Shown here: positions 12,211 through 23,500 of the stretch, one piece after another
How the letters are laid out: each line of letters opens with the position of its first letter
How positions within the stretch are numbered: position 1 is the stretch's first letter
NCBI RefSeq assembly: GCF_009730915.1
Contig: NC_052479.1
Span: 30,877,610-30,941,609, forward strand
Source of the DNA: Dioscorea cayenensis subsp. rotundata
Taxonomy: Eukaryota; Streptophyta; Magnoliopsida; Dioscoreales; Dioscoreaceae
Direction: 5' to 3'
DNA length: 64,000 bases
Notes under the pieces: model-generated
Databases searched by the model: none
Told to the model about the DNA's origin: nothing
Seen by the model: only the letters and a program-made list of their open reading frames with translations
Position numbers and translations under genes: made by a program

Positions 12211-14425
12211 TCATCTGAGAATGCTTTCTCCATTAGCATTTTCGTGCAGAGAAAGAGAAGATGTTCTTGAATGCACCTCAGAGCCATCAGACTCTGGGGA
12301 TTTAATGCTCTCTTTCTCCATGGATGATAGCTCACCGGTGCTACTGGTTTTCAGGGTTGGCCTAGGCCTGGCTCTTCTTCTCCGGTGGTTGCGCACCCTG
12401 TTAGCCTCCCTTCTGCTCTCCTCTCCTCTGGCAACAGAGGGGGGTTTATTTTCATCAGCATTACCATTCACTGCCTCTTTGGGAGCTTCATAGAGGGTGA
12501 CTGCTGCACAGTCCCATCTCAGGGATGGCAAGCCTTGCTCATTGTCATCCTGCTCTTGCACCACCTCCAGGATTTCAACAACCTGACTCATGGTTGGTCT
12601 TCCTTTGGGGTTCTGGCTCAGGCATTGATATGCCAAGTCAGCCACCTTCTGAGCTTTGGTGAAGCAGTACTGGCCCTCCATTCTCGAGTCTATGATCTTC
12701 TGCAGCTTTCTGTTGTGGACCAAGAAAGGGCGCGCCCATTCCGCTAGATTCTGTTCCCGGCTTGGCCTGCTCTTATCCATAGCTTGCCTGCCTATCAACA
12801 TTTCCAGAAGCACAACTCCAAAGCCATAAACATCACTACGGGCTGTTAGATGGCCTGCAGGAAAATCAATTAATTGATTAAAATTGCTTAATTACTGTCA
12901 TCTTCTTGTACAGTATGATATTTGTTATAAGCTTTCTTTTTAGAATAGTGCTGCAAGGTTTCATTCTACCGTTTTCGTCATGAGATTATCAATTGATCAA
13001 AATCCACTGAAAACAGATTGACCATCATGATTCATGAACAGACAACATATAAAGAAAAGCACTTGAATAAGTAAGGTGTTCTTCTAGATTACTAACTTAC
13101 CAGTCATTACATATTCAGGAGCTGCATACCCATCTGTGCCCATGACACGGGTGGAAACATGGGTTTGGTCACCAACAGGCCCTTCCTTTGCAAGACCAAA
13201 GTCTGAGAGCTTTGCATTGTATCGCTGAAAGGCAAAGAATGGAAAGTTGCAGTGAGAATAGAAAAAAAAAAAATATCCACTTCAAACAAAGATGTGTTGA
13301 ACACAGTAACACAGATGAAGCTCAATTTCACTACTTAAGCTACACTTGCACAAGTCTTTCTTAAAAATTTCTCTTTAGGACAAACATTATATTTTTACAT
13401 AAGAGAAATATAAAGAATTATGCCCAATTTATAACATGTGTGTTTCTTCTTGTGTTACTGCTACGATTATATATACCAAAGCGCCTGGTCTCCATATGTT
13501 TATATACATTATATGGATATTCTTAACTTCAGAAAAGAATGGAGTTGACTTCTTGAGTTAATTTACAGGTAAGAGATAAATATTACTGGGTCACTGGGAA
13601 GCTAGGAATGCGAGAAAACTTAGACTAGTTCAATCTGAAATAAAACAACTTGATAGAGGGGTCAATAACTTCCCTAATTCAATCAAACAACATTCTATAC
13701 ATACGTTGTGTTGTACATCTATCCTTTTTCTGCTTAACATGATTTTCTGGAAAGTAGATAAACAATACATTCATTTAAGGTAATCCTCTTGAATGATTTC
13801 AAACAACAAATTTATAATGCTTGTCCAAAATGGATTTAGTATAAACAAGATATCAAGGGCAAGCTTCACTAAGCCAATTGCTTGGGAAAGCTCACTTGTA
13901 TAAGCATCAACTAAAAAATTCGCCTAGCTTGAACCATTTATGATAAAGCACCAAGTCCATGAAAGTAATGTAAAGCAAAAGAGCAATGACACAGATAGAA
14001 GAAGATATGCAAGGAGATGAACAAACCGAGTCTAGCAAGATGTTGGATGTCTTAAAGTCACGGTAGATTATTGGTCGAGTAGCTCCATGAAGAAAAGCAA
14101 GCCCTTTAGCAGCATCCAAAGCAATCCTCATCCTAGTAGACCATGGCATTGTAAGGCAAATCCCTGAAACAAAATCAAAGCAAGTAGTTGAAAGATTTGT
14201 ATGATGTGGCTGATTATGGCTCATTTCTTGATAGATATTTTAACAGTTGTGTTCTCCTTCAATTTTACCTCTCTTATGTATAATCCTAGCAATTGACAAC
14301 ATGTAGGCCTTTGCAAGACATTATGATCTTGATTATCACCGCTAGGAGCAGAGATGAATTCCTTTAAAAATGAATGGATTGTGGAGCTAGCATTATATCA
14401 GTGCGACATGTGTGTGTGTGTGTGC

Positions 14426-14461
<36 letters not shown>

Positions 14462-15260
14462 GCATACTTCTGAAGAGATGCTTTTCCAAGCTCCCACAAG
14501 CCATATACTCATAGACCAGAAGCCTGTGCTCATCTTCGCAGCAGTAGCCTATGAGCTTGACAAGATTGGGATGGCTGAACTGTCCCAGATGGTAAACCTC
14601 TGCCTGTTAATTATCAATTATCAATCCAAGATTCCAAGTTGTTAACTTGAGATAATATGTATGTGAAACTTCAAAAGTGAGAGGACACAGGCACATACTT
14701 GTATATATATATATATATACAAGTAAATTAAAAAGAAAGAACTGACCAGCCATTCCCTATCACCCTGCAAGCCATCTCTATTGAGCACCTTGACAGCAAC
14801 CTGTGTTGAAGGGAAGTCAGGCCTGACATTATCATCAATTATTCCTTTGTAAACGATTCCAAAGCCACCCTCTCCAAGAATGAGATCCGGGCGGAAATTC
14901 TTGGTTGCTGCTCTCAACTCAGAGTATGTGAATATGTTCACATCTCCGTTCCCAGCAGCATTTTGACGCAGCTCATCCACATGGACCACATCCACAGTAC
15001 TGCTCACTTCATTACTTGAACCAACTTTGCTACTGTTCTTATTGTTGCAGTGTTGATTATTAACCTGCACATTCTGAGCTTCAACAACTATATGTAAAAC
15101 AATGCAACATTAATACATTAATTAATTAGTTCAAATCAAAGAACAAAAGAAAGGAAATACAAAAAAAAAAAATGCAGTGCAGAGATTTAATTGGTTGATT
15201 ACCAGGTTGGAGGGCTTGTGGGATGTGGGGAGGCTGATCCAAGGACATGCAGATCCCCAT
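12211..15260 (-). CDS. Receptor-like cytoplasmic kinase, RLCK-VII, PBL17-like
   Basis: Six exons join in phase to 479 residues: 15260-15203, 15087-14747, 14603-14468, 14163-14027, 13224-13101 and 12854-12211. The N-terminus MGIC is a myristoylation/palmitoylation signal, so the protein should be anchored to the inner plasma membrane. The kinase domain starts with [17 protein letters not shown] and carries GEGGFG (91-96), Lys119, the YRD catalytic Asp214, DFG at 232-234, and an activation segment with [10 protein letters not shown]. All catalytic residues are intact. [20 protein letters not shown] and the motif [13 protein letters not shown] match the PBL17 branch. The C-terminal about 100 residues are Arg- and Ser-rich and low in complexity. 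RLCK-VII kinases relay signals from pattern-recognition and other receptor kinases; substrates here are unknown. Introns 2 and 3 contain microsatellites close to splice donors. Confidence 0.93.
14408..14462. repeat. Compound TG/GATA/GA microsatellite beside an RLCK splice donor
   Basis: A TG run, then GATA units, then a GA run. In transcript sense the CT-rich complement begins about 4 bases after the exon 3 donor (GT at 14467-14466). Confidence 0.95.
14700..14720. repeat. TA microsatellite in RLCK intron 2
   Basis: About ten TA units, 27 bp inside the intron from the exon 2 donor at 14746. Confidence 0.85.
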
Positions 15261-16914
15261 GGAAAGGAGATGAGTATAGGAAATTGGAAGTTGAAAGGGA
15301 GATGAAGACTAGTTAATTTAGCATGCATCCATCAATTAGAGTCCTTCATTTCCGATCAGAGAGGGGGCGGAATCACCTCCATAATCCATATGCCTCGCCT
15401 AGTTCTATCTTTCTTTCCCTACCAACTATCCAGCTAGCTGCTTTTCTATGTATTAAAAATATTATTATTATTATTATATACATCTTATTTTCTCTTACAT
15501 ACCAAATTTACCCTCATTGGTCCCAGCAAATCTCCACGCTCGTTCATTGATCCAACTGGGGGTAGTAATGGAAGAGGGAAACCGATGTCATGCTTGTGCC
15601 GGGTGCTTCCAACAAGGCGGCGGCCACACTTGGAATTCCAATCAGAGCACTCGTTTATTTTTTCTTAATGATAAATTGATAATCAATGACAGACAATGGT
15701 CGGTTATTCAAAGCATTTATTTGTTATTTCTTTTAATGAAAAAGTATATATTATTAATAATAAAGTAACTTCAGCTATATTGATTATTATTATAATTATG
15801 GGACTGGTAGAGCATTGATACTATTGCTTTCTAAAAATAGATGCACATATATGTTTATTATTTAGTGGCTCACAGTACCTAATATATGCATATATGTAGG
15901 TGGTGTGGTGGGTAATCAACTCATTTTCTTCTTTATCTATTTTTATTGAAAAAAATAATAAAATCGTTAAACAACCAAAAACAACAAGCAGTGGAGATCT
16001 GAAAGTTCCAACAGAGAGAAGAGCACCCTAGACTAGAATCTGGATGGGATGGATTCAATATAATTTTTTATACGAAAAACATGGAGATTAATAAATAATG
16101 CATGACATTGAGTCATTGACACCAACTCTTGACATCATCTATATGTTGATATGTGTTAATAGCCAGGAAAAAGAGATACTTTGACACATAACTTGAATAA
16201 TGTTCATTATCTCATTCTGGAATCCGTGAGGTCAGAGTTTCTTATCTGAAATCTCAGACAGACGAAGAAAGAGAAGGGGGTTGACCGCTGACCTGCCGCT
16301 TGTTAAACGCTACCATAATAATAATAATAATAATAATGTAGAAGAGGAAAACATTAATTAGATCTAATCCAACAGGTTCAACAGGTTCAACGGGTGTAAT
16401 AACGCGGTTTTGGTACGACTGAGGGAAAAAAACATGTATGTATATGTAGCCCTGACCCCTGCGAAGAAAAAAAATTAAGACACGCACTGCTGTTGGTTGA
16501 CTGAGACTTGGCAGTTGGCACACTATAATGTTCACAAATCCTTGGTCGTATTCTTTGCTTCTCATTCACAAAATCATGAGGATTAACAAAATCACATCAA
16601 GCACCGCGTTTTCCAGGCCCCGACTTTTTGTTTTTTTTTACAATCTGTTTTCTCTTGTTTGATCAACGATTCTATGTCAAAGATGTAGACATGATTAAAT
16701 CTGTTCAGTACGCCCTTCAATTCTTCTTCCTCTTATTATTCCAAGCCTACTATCACACGAAGAAAGTTTGGGCTCTATATTAGCCAAGCAAAATGACATT
16801 AACGCACGAAAATTTGATGTACAACACAACATAATAATAATAATAATTTTTTTTATCAGTTTAATTTGTACATAGTGTAGGGTACATTACAAAAGGAAAC
16901 TAATTAATTATTCA
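15261..16914. other. Upstream region of the RLCK gene
   Basis: No gene supported. AT-rich with short trinucleotide runs (ATT at about 15461-15478, ATA at about 16316-16336). The first few hundred bases should hold the RLCK promoter and 5' UTR. Confidence 0.5.
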
Positions 16915-18010
16915 TTTTTTATTAAATAAATAAACCACAAATTTATTAAAAAACTAAACGAGAACAAAACAGAAAAAACTAGAACAGAAAGACAAGACAA
17001 CAAAACAGTAAAAACAAGACATCAAAGCAAAAAAAGAACAGAAACGACAGAACAAAAGAAACTATGAGGCCGTTACCAGGAGTGAAGCATCCAAGAGACT
17101 ACAAACAAAAAACTAAGAAGAAAACAACAAGAGAAAACAACAACAACGACGACAACGACTGCGAAAACGAAGTCCACCAAAAGGCAACCGAGATTAACAC
17201 AGTTAGACGAAACCGAATCACTCCCATGGCTAAAGTTGATATGAGGTGTTGCTTGCGAAGTTTGTCAATCTAGTGCTCAGGAAGTCAAGAGAACGCTTAA
17301 TGTTCTGGATTGCATCACTGGGAGGTTGATCTCTAGCTGTAGATATTATAGCAAGAAGCATATGAATAATTTTAAACACAATAGAAACAAGAGGAAGAGC
17401 ATTATAGTTAAAAATGCGATTGTTTCTTTCCAGCCAAATGTTCCAGAAAATTATTCTAGCTTGTAGATCCTAGAAAGCGCGCTGACATGCTTCTAGAGAT
17501 AGAGGAAATCCAAGTAGTTCAAACCTTTGCGAGGGAAAGAGGAAAAGATTGGAAGTTGAGATTTTGTTTGAAGAATCCCCATATACGAGTAGAGAAATCA
17601 CACTGGAGTAGAAGATGATCCATTGTTTCAAAGTTTTTATGACACAAGACACAAATATCAGTGGTGTTTTGAGTGTTGCGACCTTTCTTGGCAAGGTTGG
17701 AAATAGTTAAGATTTTAAAATCGCTTGCCAGCTAGCAAAAAAAGAGTAATTTAACTTGGGTATTCCACTTTTCAGAAGTTAGAATGTAGAAGATTGCGAA
17801 ACCACCATATATTGGAAATTTATAAAAGGATCGGACTGAGAAGGAATTATTACTCTCCAAGGACCAAGTATTCACATCTTCCTGTGAATTAGAGTAGTCT
17901 GGGATAAATTGTAAAATAGGTGAGATATCTATTGAGGAGGCAGAAAGAAAAAGACCTCCCCATAATTGATATCGTGTAAGAATTGTCAAACTATTGCCCA
18001 TGGAACTGTG
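16915..18010 (-). mobile_element. LINE remnant 1, 5'-truncated, ORF2 3' part
   Basis: On the minus strand, broken frames from about 18001 to 17270 encode the end of a plant L1-type ORF2. The zinc-binding reverse-transcriptase C-terminal domain (WSLESNNSFSVRSFY) is followed by a Cys/His motif (CVLCH..., DHLLLQC) and then a FWNIWLERNNRIF segment. Stops and a frameshift are present. A 3' end near 16915 is suggested by the shared LINE ending GTGGTTTAT followed by an A-rich tail. The 5' boundary near 18010 is approximate, and I could not identify target duplications. Confidence 0.7.
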
Positions 18011-18211
18011 TAATCATTAAAGAGGTCATGCCACAATTATGATCAAATTTTATATTTTTAAAATTATGATACAAAAAAAATTTCTACCAAAAAGTTATTG
18101 GTCTACAGTACTGTCCGAAACACACACGTCCTGCTACATGGCTATTCCAATTTATAAAATTTTTAAAAAATGAAGTAAAGTATAACAAAAAAAATCGTCC
18201 TTAATTATTAT

Positions 18212-18220
18212 AAAATGTTT
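18212..18220. repeat. Target-site duplication of LINE 2, left
   Basis: AAAATGTTT immediately next to the poly-T (minus-strand poly-A tail). It is repeated at 19295-19303 on the other side. Confidence 0.75.
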
Positions 18221-19294
18221 TTTTTTTTTTTAAAAGGTGGATAAACCACATGCATTAAAATAAGGAAAAGAGATACACCCATAGTTAGACCAAGCGGTCA
18301 AACAAAACCATAGACAGAGATACCAAACCCACTAGAAGTGGAAACAAAACAATTGGCCAAAACAGTTGACCAAAAAACACTCCTGCCCACAACATCTGGC
18401 CAAGACCCAAAAAACCACACCTCACTGCCCCAACTCCTGGACCGTGTCCCCACCACTGGGAGCAACTCCACCGGTGTGGTCAACATGCTGCTTAGAAAAC
18501 TCCAGAGTGCGGCGCAAAGAAATGGCATGCTCGTCAAAGCACGCTTGCTGGGAAAAAGGAGCTGCAAAAAACCACAATATCAAAACATGTACAATCGTCA
18601 AAATCACAGTAGAAGGGGAGACAGAGCCATCATTAAATAAGCAATCATTTCTAGAAAGCTAGACATGCCAAATAACCACTTTGACAATAACACCTCCTAA
18701 GGATCTCAGACTAGGACGCAGTGAAAACCACCAAGATTCCCACACCTCAGTAAAGGAATGAGGAAGCGCCGGTAGACCAAAAAGGTTTAGAAAGAAGCAC
18801 CAGATTGGTTGAACAAATCTACAATGCCTGAAAAGGTGATCCACCGATTCACAGTCTGCATGATACAAGTAGTGGTAGGGAGTTTGTTGCAGCGCCGGAG
18901 GGCTAAATTTTCCAAGGTAAGGATCTTATTCCTCCAAGCAAGCAATTGAAGATGTTAACCTTCTGCGGGCAAAGGGAGTTCCACAAAACCTTGGCGACAG
19001 GACATTTAATTCCTCCATCAGCTAGGAAGGCGTAAAAGGATTTAACAGAGAAGCGACCGCTCAGGGTCAGGGCCCACCAATTTAGGTCATCCTCCGCCAA
19101 ACCAATGCGAAGGGCGAAAGTCTCCAGAAAAACCCTCACCTCGACATCCCCCGTAAAAGGCGCAAAATCTAGAATGTGACACAAATCCTTAACAGTATCG
19201 ACAGGATTGTCCGACGCGAGGAACAAATCAGGCCAAATATTCATCGGAGCCCGACCGTTAAGCCATTTGTCTTTCCAAAACAAAGTGCGGGAAC
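18221..19294 (-). mobile_element. LINE remnant 2, 1.07 kb, 5'-truncated
   Basis: The minus-strand reading carries the RT zinc-binding domain (FWKDKWLNGRAPMN, LNWWALTLSGRFSVKSFYAF, LWNSLCPQKVNIF). After frame breaks it continues with DHLFRHCRF and WFFAAPFSQQ, and ends with VQELGQ and a stop at about 18422. The tail is 11 T on the plus strand at 18221-18231. Direct repeats AAAATGTTT flank the element (18212-18220 and 19295-19303), as expected for target-primed insertion. The related sequence at 60924-61345 lacks this insertion, which supports the boundaries independently. Confidence 0.85.
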
Positions 19295-19713
19295 AAAATG
19301 TTTCTTTATATAATTTGACTAATAATTTATATAAATTAATTATGAACTAAAATTTTTTATTTTAGTTTATGAATAAATAAATTTAGTGAATCATTTTTTT
19401 AAAATATATTTTATTATTTTAAATATTGTTGGCAATTAATTATTAATTAACATATTGTAAAAACTAAAAAAAATAATTCTGAACTAATTTTTTATTAATC
19501 ATAATAAAAAATTAAGCAGTGAATATTAAATTCAATGAAAAAATTATAAAATATTGTCTTCTAATTTTTTTTTAAAACAAATGTAAAGCAATACAAATAG
19601 TATCCTAGTAATTTTATAATTTTTTTTTCTAATATTTGCAGAAACAAACCGGGAACAACACAATAAATTTTATGTTTTATTTGTGCTGGTTTCATCTATA
19701 AATCAAAAGGACC
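19295..19713. repeat. Block A, duplicated at 60940-61345
   Basis: AT-rich sequence from tgtttctttata to aatcaaaaggacc. It aligns in the same orientation, at clearly above-random identity, with 60940-61345, including shared landmarks such as tagtttatgaataaataaa and aaaatattgtcttctaa. No coding content. Confidence 0.75.
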
Positions 19714-20233
19714 GGGTAAATTTTTTTGGTAGGGAACTATAGTGAATTATCACTTTGGGGTCCAAACTTTGATTTGTATTGTCTCCAATATTATGCTCAT
19801 TTTTTGTTGTTTGTCTCAATTGGTCAACAACATGGATTTAAAAATGGGACTGGACCGGCCGGTTCAACTGGGAACCGACCGCTAGTCCGATTTATTTGTA
19901 TATATTGAACCGGGTTCTAATTGAACCGGTCTGTTGGACCGAAAACCAGTGAACCAGTTCGACTGGATCGGCAGGTTTTTAAAAAAAAAATTCTCTTAAA
20001 TGAGTGAAATGAATTTATGATCCTAAATCTTAATAAATGGGCTGGGCCATGTCACTACAAGCTTTTGCTCTCTTAAATCCTTGACATTAATAATTGATTC
20101 ACTCTCACAAATCAATACAATAACCATTGAATCAGTAGTCATCACTAATCACTGATTTGTTTTAACTTTAAAATTTTTAATTTCTAATTCTAATCTCTCA
20201 TAACTCACAGGCAGTCAACTGAGTCAAGGGCCC
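19714..20233. repeat. MITE-like debris upstream of GLE1
   Basis: 19714-19790 begins with GGGTAAATTTTTT and resembles the left end of the foldback element at 37765. About 19845-19975 is rich in AACCGGT/GGTTCAA motifs, which look like an old DNA-transposon internal region. Neither can be delimited. The GLE1 promoter must lie in or just after this stretch. Confidence 0.4.
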
Positions 20234-20511
20234 ATGGCGTCAAGCACGAGCTGCACGACTCACGGACCACGGTCACGGGACTACATCTTTATCCAAGCCA
20301 AGGTTGCCATCATCGGAACCCTAGAGCAAGTCACGCAACCCTTCACGGCGGCGCGGCCTTCCCCCTCCTCTCCTAAGTCTCCTCTTCGGCTTCCCTACTC
20401 CTTCGACACCTTCCTTAGATCCGACGGCCCCGACCGATCGTCTCCTCCGGAGGTCGTTCGGGTCGAGCTGCAGGTGGTTTGTAAGACTCAACAGCTTCCG
20501 CATCCACTTGT

Positions 20512-20562
20512 ATGAAGCCTTCTCGCATGAGTTTCATAACATGGTTGCAGGCACCTCTCTGA
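20512..20562 (+). promoter_or_regulatory. Upstream ORF in the GLE1 leader (16 codons)
   Basis: ATG at 20512 opens a 16-codon frame (begins MKPSR, ends WLQAPL) that stops at 20560-20562. It overlaps the ATG at 20541 out of frame. The same short frame persists in the pseudogene copy near 56214 with a few substitutions. If the leader is transcribed as inferred, the uORF would reduce initiation at 20541 and favour the next ATG, which is split by intron 1. Confidence 0.45.
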
Positions 20563-23500
20563 TTTCAAGGATGTAAGTCAAACACCTTGGATGATTCTCC
20601 CATTTGAACCAAACTCTGGTTTTTGAAATTCTTCATTTTCTTTCTTTATAGGGTTTTTGTTCAATTGGAGCTTCCATGCCCTAAATCTTGTCCGGTTGTT
20701 GCTGCGGCTGATCCCCAGCCACAATGGACTCTTGGGGATCTCCTTTCAGAGATCAAGACATTGGAGTTGCAGCTTGGGAACTTTTCTTCCACTGCAATTC
20801 CGGTGCGTTTGAAGGAAGTCATGCACATGCACCCGTAAGTGTGTCTTAGCTTTTGTTTGTTGATTCCTATGCTGTTTAATTATTGTTTTTGTAGTGTCGG
20901 TTTCTTGAACTTTGTTTGCAGGGAATTTTCTCATGGACATGATGTTAGTGTTGGTGAGCCTTTTATAATGCGCATCTCTGATGAGGGTGTTGAGGATTCT
21001 GATAGTGATGATGGAGAGAGGTCTGATAAGAGTACAGGGAAAGGCACTCGATTTTCGTGTGTTGATCTTGATTTGAGGTAATTCTGCCACTGTCATTTGA
21101 GACTATTATGATGCTAGATAAATTTGATATTGTTCTAGAAATCATGACATATTTTTGCAGTTGTTTGGTTTATTGGTTGTGAGGGGTTTGGGTGAATTAT
21201 GTAATGGTGTTTACAAAGTCTATGCGGAAACTTATAAAATGGGAAAAAACATTAAGAAAAGGCAAATACAAATGAACTAGATTAGTTTGCTAACTTGGGA
21301 GGATGAACGAGTTATTGCTGGTAAACAATTTGTTTCATCCTTAAATGATGTCATTCCATGAGATTGCCATATGTGTATGATAGTGGCATATCAAAGTAAT
21401 TAACAAATGTTTACTCTATACCGAGCTATGAAACAAAAAATATGCGTTTAGTTACAATATGATTAAACTTATCATCTTTCTTTGTTGCGTTAGTTAGCCT
21501 ATACCACATGGATGTTGTGCTGAAGTATGATGATACAATCACCATCTTTTGCATTCTAACTTCATATTCTTCTTGATGTGTCCAACAAATTTCCTTCAAG
21601 TATTTTTCAAATTAATTTCCTTTTGGGTAATTTTTGAATTCCATATTCATGCAACTGATTTCAAGATTTCAAACTTTATGTTTCATTGGTTTACATTAGA
21701 CTTAGCATATTCATCAACTTGGCTGGTCAATATTGATTGTAATAGGTGATTATTAAGGGAATAAGCATCTGTTGATTCACGCATGAGAATTAGAAAAGTT
21801 GCAAATTTCAGGATAACTAAGAACTATATGACATTCAATGCAATAATGAATGAATCTACTACCAAAGAAACAAATACATGCATTTATTTGTGAAAGATCA
21901 TTACAATAGTTTATGTTTTGAGTCTTTTGACCTTAACCTTGGAGTAAAAACTGACATTTTCAACCTGATTATGTTATTGTCATTTGGTACATCTTTCAGT
22001 ATTATGTAGATCTTTCCATCAAACTTGCTCCTATTGTGTAGTTATCTATAATTATGGGCCTTGGGTGTTGTCTTCATTTACTATGTTGAATCATAATCAC
22101 TTGCTTTATTGATTTTCTAGAAGTTGAACAACTAGTAATTATTTTTATTTTTTCCTTCAAATATGATTTTACTAAACACCTTCATCTTAGTGACTTAGAA
22201 AGTTCTGAGGATGAGGGATATCTCAAGATCACACCTCATTTGGTGCATAAGAAAGGTCCCGAGGACAGCATCTTATTAGAATACGAACGTGAGCGTGAGA
22301 TTAAAGTTAAGGTGTGTATTCCATATACCTTCCCATTTTACTTTTGTAATATTGGCTTATAGTATACTTGTATAGTTTGTGGCTGAAAATGATTAATGGC
22401 TCAACCATGTTTTTGGTTGGATTTGTAATTAGCTATAACACGGATTTTGAAGTTTGAATTTGGTGTAGTTGTAAAATTTGTAATTGAAATTATATTATTC
22501 CTATTACGAATTGATATTTACTAATTAAATATGATGCCAATTATTATGACAAAATTTTATTCTAAGGATGCCGATTAAATTTTGTATATGTGCTCAAGAA
22601 ATACTATATAGCTCTGGATGGGATTTCAAGATCTCTTTTTTTTGAAAGAATGTTCATGCACCACGTTTGATATCATTATTATCTTCTTCATTACAAATAT
22701 GCTAGGTGTATTTATTAATTAAATATGATGCCAATTATCATGACAATGTTTTATTCTAAGGATGCCAATCTCAAGAAATACTATATAGCTCTGGATGGGA
22801 CTTCAAGATCTCTTTTTTTTTTTAAAGAATGTTCATGCACCAAGTTTGACATTATTACTATCATCTTCATTACAAATATGCTATTTGTAAATTATTTGGT
22901 GTTTTGTTTGACATCAAGATTTTGTTCTTCAATTATCAGGAAGCTGTCAGGTGTAAATTATCTTCTTTGGAGGCAAGCTTAAGATTTGAAAATGATCTGT
23001 CTTCTGCCTTAATTCGTGTTGAACAAGGAGTTTGGGCAAGGAAAGAGGCAGATATGAGATTTGATAAACAGTATAAGCGCAAGATGTAAGTTATTATGGT
23101 TTTCTTGATAATAGTTTCCAGTTTATGTCATGATTGAAATGCTTGCAAGTTTTATTTATTTTCAAACCACTTTCCTTCATGTATGAGGGTTATTTGTCAC
23201 ATCAAATCTGGCTATTGTTTTTTATATTAGTTAGTGTTCATTGATGTGTTAGTGACTATCTGATTTGTGTATATATATATTTCAATTTGTTTTGAACTTC
23301 TATCATGTGTAAGTTCAAACCTTTTCGAAATTGTGCTGAACATTGGCGTCGGTTGAACATAGTGGTTTAGTTCTGTACTCTGTAGTATTAGGATGTAAAT
23401 CTCCCTTTTATTAATTTATTAAACACAAAATCACAACTCAAAAGGCATTGAAGAATGTCTAGTTATCATTTTTTGATTGTGAATTAAGGTTGGTTAGATT

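Noticed and set aside
20234..20515. 93-codon ORF as a possible first GLE1 exon
   Set aside because: Its frame stops at 20515 and does not join exon 2. It has no family resemblance, and the GLE1 N-terminal motif is explained by the frame starting at 20541.
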